From positions 1-9,930 of the forward strand of contig JBGSYJ010000226.1 in the NCBI GenBank assembly GCA_041750915.1: a stretch of DNA of 9,930 bases, in the 5' to 3' direction. Under the pieces are notes generated by a model, which was not told the origin of the DNA, made no database searches, and saw nothing but the letters and a program-made list of their open reading frames with translations. Within the stretch, counting starts at the first letter, position 1. Every line of letters begins with the position of its first letter. Source of the stretch: JBGSYJ01 sp041750915 (GTDB taxonomy: Bacteria > Acidobacteriota > Thermoanaerobaculia > Gp7-AA8). Below are positions 8,490 through 9,930 of this stretch, one piece after another. A program made the translations under genes and the position numbers.

Positions 8490-9818
8490 CTACGCTAAAT
8501 GACGCATAGCACGTATCTTACGGGACAAAATCTCCCCCGCTCCCCTGAACGTAACGTAAGAGAATCCTCCGAGAAAGAGAAGGAGAAACGGCATGGAGGC
8601 GAACTGCCCGGCCAGCGCCATCCCTGCGATCGCCGAAACGAAGAAAAGAGCGAGCAACCCTTCGGCCACGGGCAGGTGTGGCGCCGTTCCGAGGGAGCCG
8701 GGAGTGGGGCTGCTCCCCTGTTTCGGAGTCCTGTGAAAGACCCCACCCCTGAAGAAGAGCCCCTCCAGTACCGCCGCTGAGTTCCGTACCGAGAGGCCGA
8801 CGCCGATCGGGAGCACCCAGAGCAGATCGCGCAATCGCACGCGCCTGCCGATCCGCCGCTGGCCGGCCAGATAGAAGATCAGCACCGGGACCGTCGACAG
8901 GGAGAAAAGCGCCACATCGAGGAGTAGCGTCCAAGCGAGACCCGAGGCCTCGCGGATCAGCATCGAGGGAACCAGCAGCAACGCCAGCAGCAGGGTCATC
9001 GGATACGCTGCATTGCTCGTCAGGTGAAAAAACGCCTCGATCCGAATCCTCCACGGAAGTCGAGACGAAAGGATCCGAGGCAGAAGCTTACGAGCAGTCT
9101 GCACAGAACCCTTCACCCAGCGATATTGCTGCTCCTGGAAGCCGTTGAGCGACGCGGGGACCTCGGCGGGTACGGTCACTGACGGCAGAAAGACGAACTT
9201 CCATCCTGCGAGCTGCGCGCGATACGACAGGTCCAGATCCTCGGTTACCGTCGAAGCGGACCAGCCGCCCGCATCGACGATCGCCTGGCGCCTCCAGATC
9301 CCTGCAGTCCCGTTGAAGTTGAAGAAGCGACCAGAGATGTGGCGCGCGGCTGATTCGATCGCGAAGTGCGCATCGAGATAGATGGCCTGCACGCGGGTCA
9401 GCGCGGAGTCGGTGCGATTCAAATGCTCCCATCGCGCCTGAACCATTCCCACTTCGGGATCGGCAAACCACGGAACCATCCGCAGCAGCAGGTCACGACA
9501 TGGGACGAAATCGGCATCGAAGACCACGAGCAGTTCGCTGCTCGACTGTTTGAAGCCTGCGGACAAGGCACCCGCTTTGAATCCGGTTCGATCCGCGCGG
9601 CGGAGATGCTGGATCACCGCCCCGGAAGCACGAAGCTCCGCGATCCTGCGCGCCGCGAGCTCACTCGTGAAGTCGTTCGAGTCATCCAGCAGCTGGATCT
9701 CGAGCCGCCCCGGATACTCGAGCTGCGCCGCAGCATCGAGCAGTCTTTCGACCACGTGAGGCTCGTTGAAGACCGGAAGCTGAACGGTGACATCGGGCCA
9801 GAGTTGCTGTGGCGTCAA
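8490..9818 (-). CDS. Membrane glycosyltransferase, family GT2 (cellulose/mannan synthase-like)
   Basis: A processive-type GT2 enzyme that transfers sugars from nucleotide donors at the inner membrane, for a beta-glycan or glycolipid. All four signatures are present: LDDSND with Asp45/Asp46, DAD at 101-103, TED at 192-194 (TVTEDLDLSYR) and QxxRW at 230-234 (QQYRWVKG). The C-terminal 180 residues hold about four to five membrane segments and the family's NSAAVLEG...FHRTPK stretch. Related proteins usually carry an N-terminal transmembrane helix before the WPxVTVQLP block, but here that block starts at residue 7. The start used is a TTG at 9818 with no clear Shine-Dalgarno. The frame stays open upstream to the window edge through repeat DNA, with no ATG or GTG, so the true start may lie outside or the N-terminus may be lost. 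Donor and product are unknown. Confidence 0.88.
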   Translation of the reverse strand: MTPQQLWPDVTVQLPVFNEPHVVERLLDAAAQLEYPGRLEIQLLDDSNDFTSELAARRIAELRASGAVIQHLRRADRTGFKAGALSAGFKQSSSELLVVFDADFVPCRDLLLRMVPWFADPEVGMVQARWEHLNRTDSALTRVQAIYLDAHFAIESAARHISGRFFNFNGTAGIWRRQAIVDAGGWSASTVTEDLDLSYRAQLAGWKFVFLPSVTVPAEVPASLNGFQEQQYRWVKGSVQTARKLLPRILSSRLPWRIRIEAFFHLTSNAAYPMTLLLALLLVPSMLIREASGLAWTLLLDVALFSLSTVPVLIFYLAGQRRIGRRVRLRDLLWVLPIGVGLSVRNSAAVLEGLFFRGGVFHRTPKQGSSPTPGSLGTAPHLPVAEGLLALFFVSAIAGMALAGQFASMPFLLLFLGGFSYVTFRGAGEILSRKIRAMRHLA

Positions 9819-9840
9819 CTCGAGAGTTGCGCACGAGCAA

Positions 9841-9905
9841 GTGTCATCCTGAGAATTAATCGCGCGAGTGTCATCCCGAGCGTCGAGCGAGGGATCTGGG
9901 AGGGG
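9841..9905. repeat. Tandem partial copies of the dispersed repeat
   Basis: GTGTCATCCTGAG (9841-9853) recurs as GTGTCATCCCGAG (9868-9880), a period of 27 nt. The second copy continues to GCGAGGGATCT (9886-9896), the end block of the family. These match the copies at 125-268 and at 7515-7603. They lie directly upstream of the TTG start of the glycosyltransferase and read through in its frame without a stop on the minus strand. I infer insertion or decay of the repeat at the 5' end of that gene. Confidence 0.7.
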
Positions 9906-9930
9906 GTCTCCTAGAGGGAGCCACCGCCCA

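Overview
This looks like a chromosomal window of about 60% GC from a free-living bacterium. Glycyl-tRNA synthetase is the two-subunit (GlyQ/GlyS) bacterial type. A PEP-regenerating pyruvate phosphate dikinase sits next to it. The non-coding gaps hold copies of a dispersed repeat built on GTGTCATCC(T/C)GAG...GGATC, which I associate with Acidobacteriota, Gemmatimonadota and similar lineages. Assignment to Acidobacteriota or a neighbouring phylum is a weak inference from gene order and repeats; no rRNA or taxonomic marker is present.

Layout. Positions 1-398 carry no supportable gene. They hold two convergent repeat copies that form an imperfect 25-nt inverted repeat, some small hairpins, and a promoter whose -10 element lies 8 nt before the glyQ start. 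Positions 399-7492 (+) form a tight gene cluster: glyQ, glyS (ATGA overlap), an unrecognised putative lipoprotein (ATGA overlap), then ppdK after a 49-nt gap. Positions 7493-7629 separate convergent genes and contain a perfect 31-nt inverted repeat. Positions 7630-9818 (-) carry, in transcription order, a membrane glycosyltransferase of family 2, an unlisted 43-codon basic small gene with a strong Shine-Dalgarno, an intrinsic terminator, and a divergent YohD-like DedA membrane protein. The right edge holds further repeat copies directly upstream of, and in open frame with, the glycosyltransferase.

Function. GlyQ and GlyS form the enzyme that charges tRNA-Gly and releases AMP and PPi. PPDK interconverts pyruvate + ATP + Pi with PEP + AMP + PPi, so the cluster links a producer and a possible consumer of AMP and PPi. 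The lipoprotein between them has a discoidin-like N-terminal half and a degenerate OmpA-like C-terminal half, and its job is unknown. The minus-strand genes are envelope-related: polysaccharide or glycolipid synthesis, a small cationic peptide, and a DedA transporter-like protein. The most unusual items are the small gene-terminator-dedA arrangement, the 31-nt perfect inverted repeat, the probable leaderless glyQ transcript, and the repeat that appears to replace or enter the N-terminus of the glycosyltransferase. I see no CRISPR array, transposase, tRNA or rRNA.
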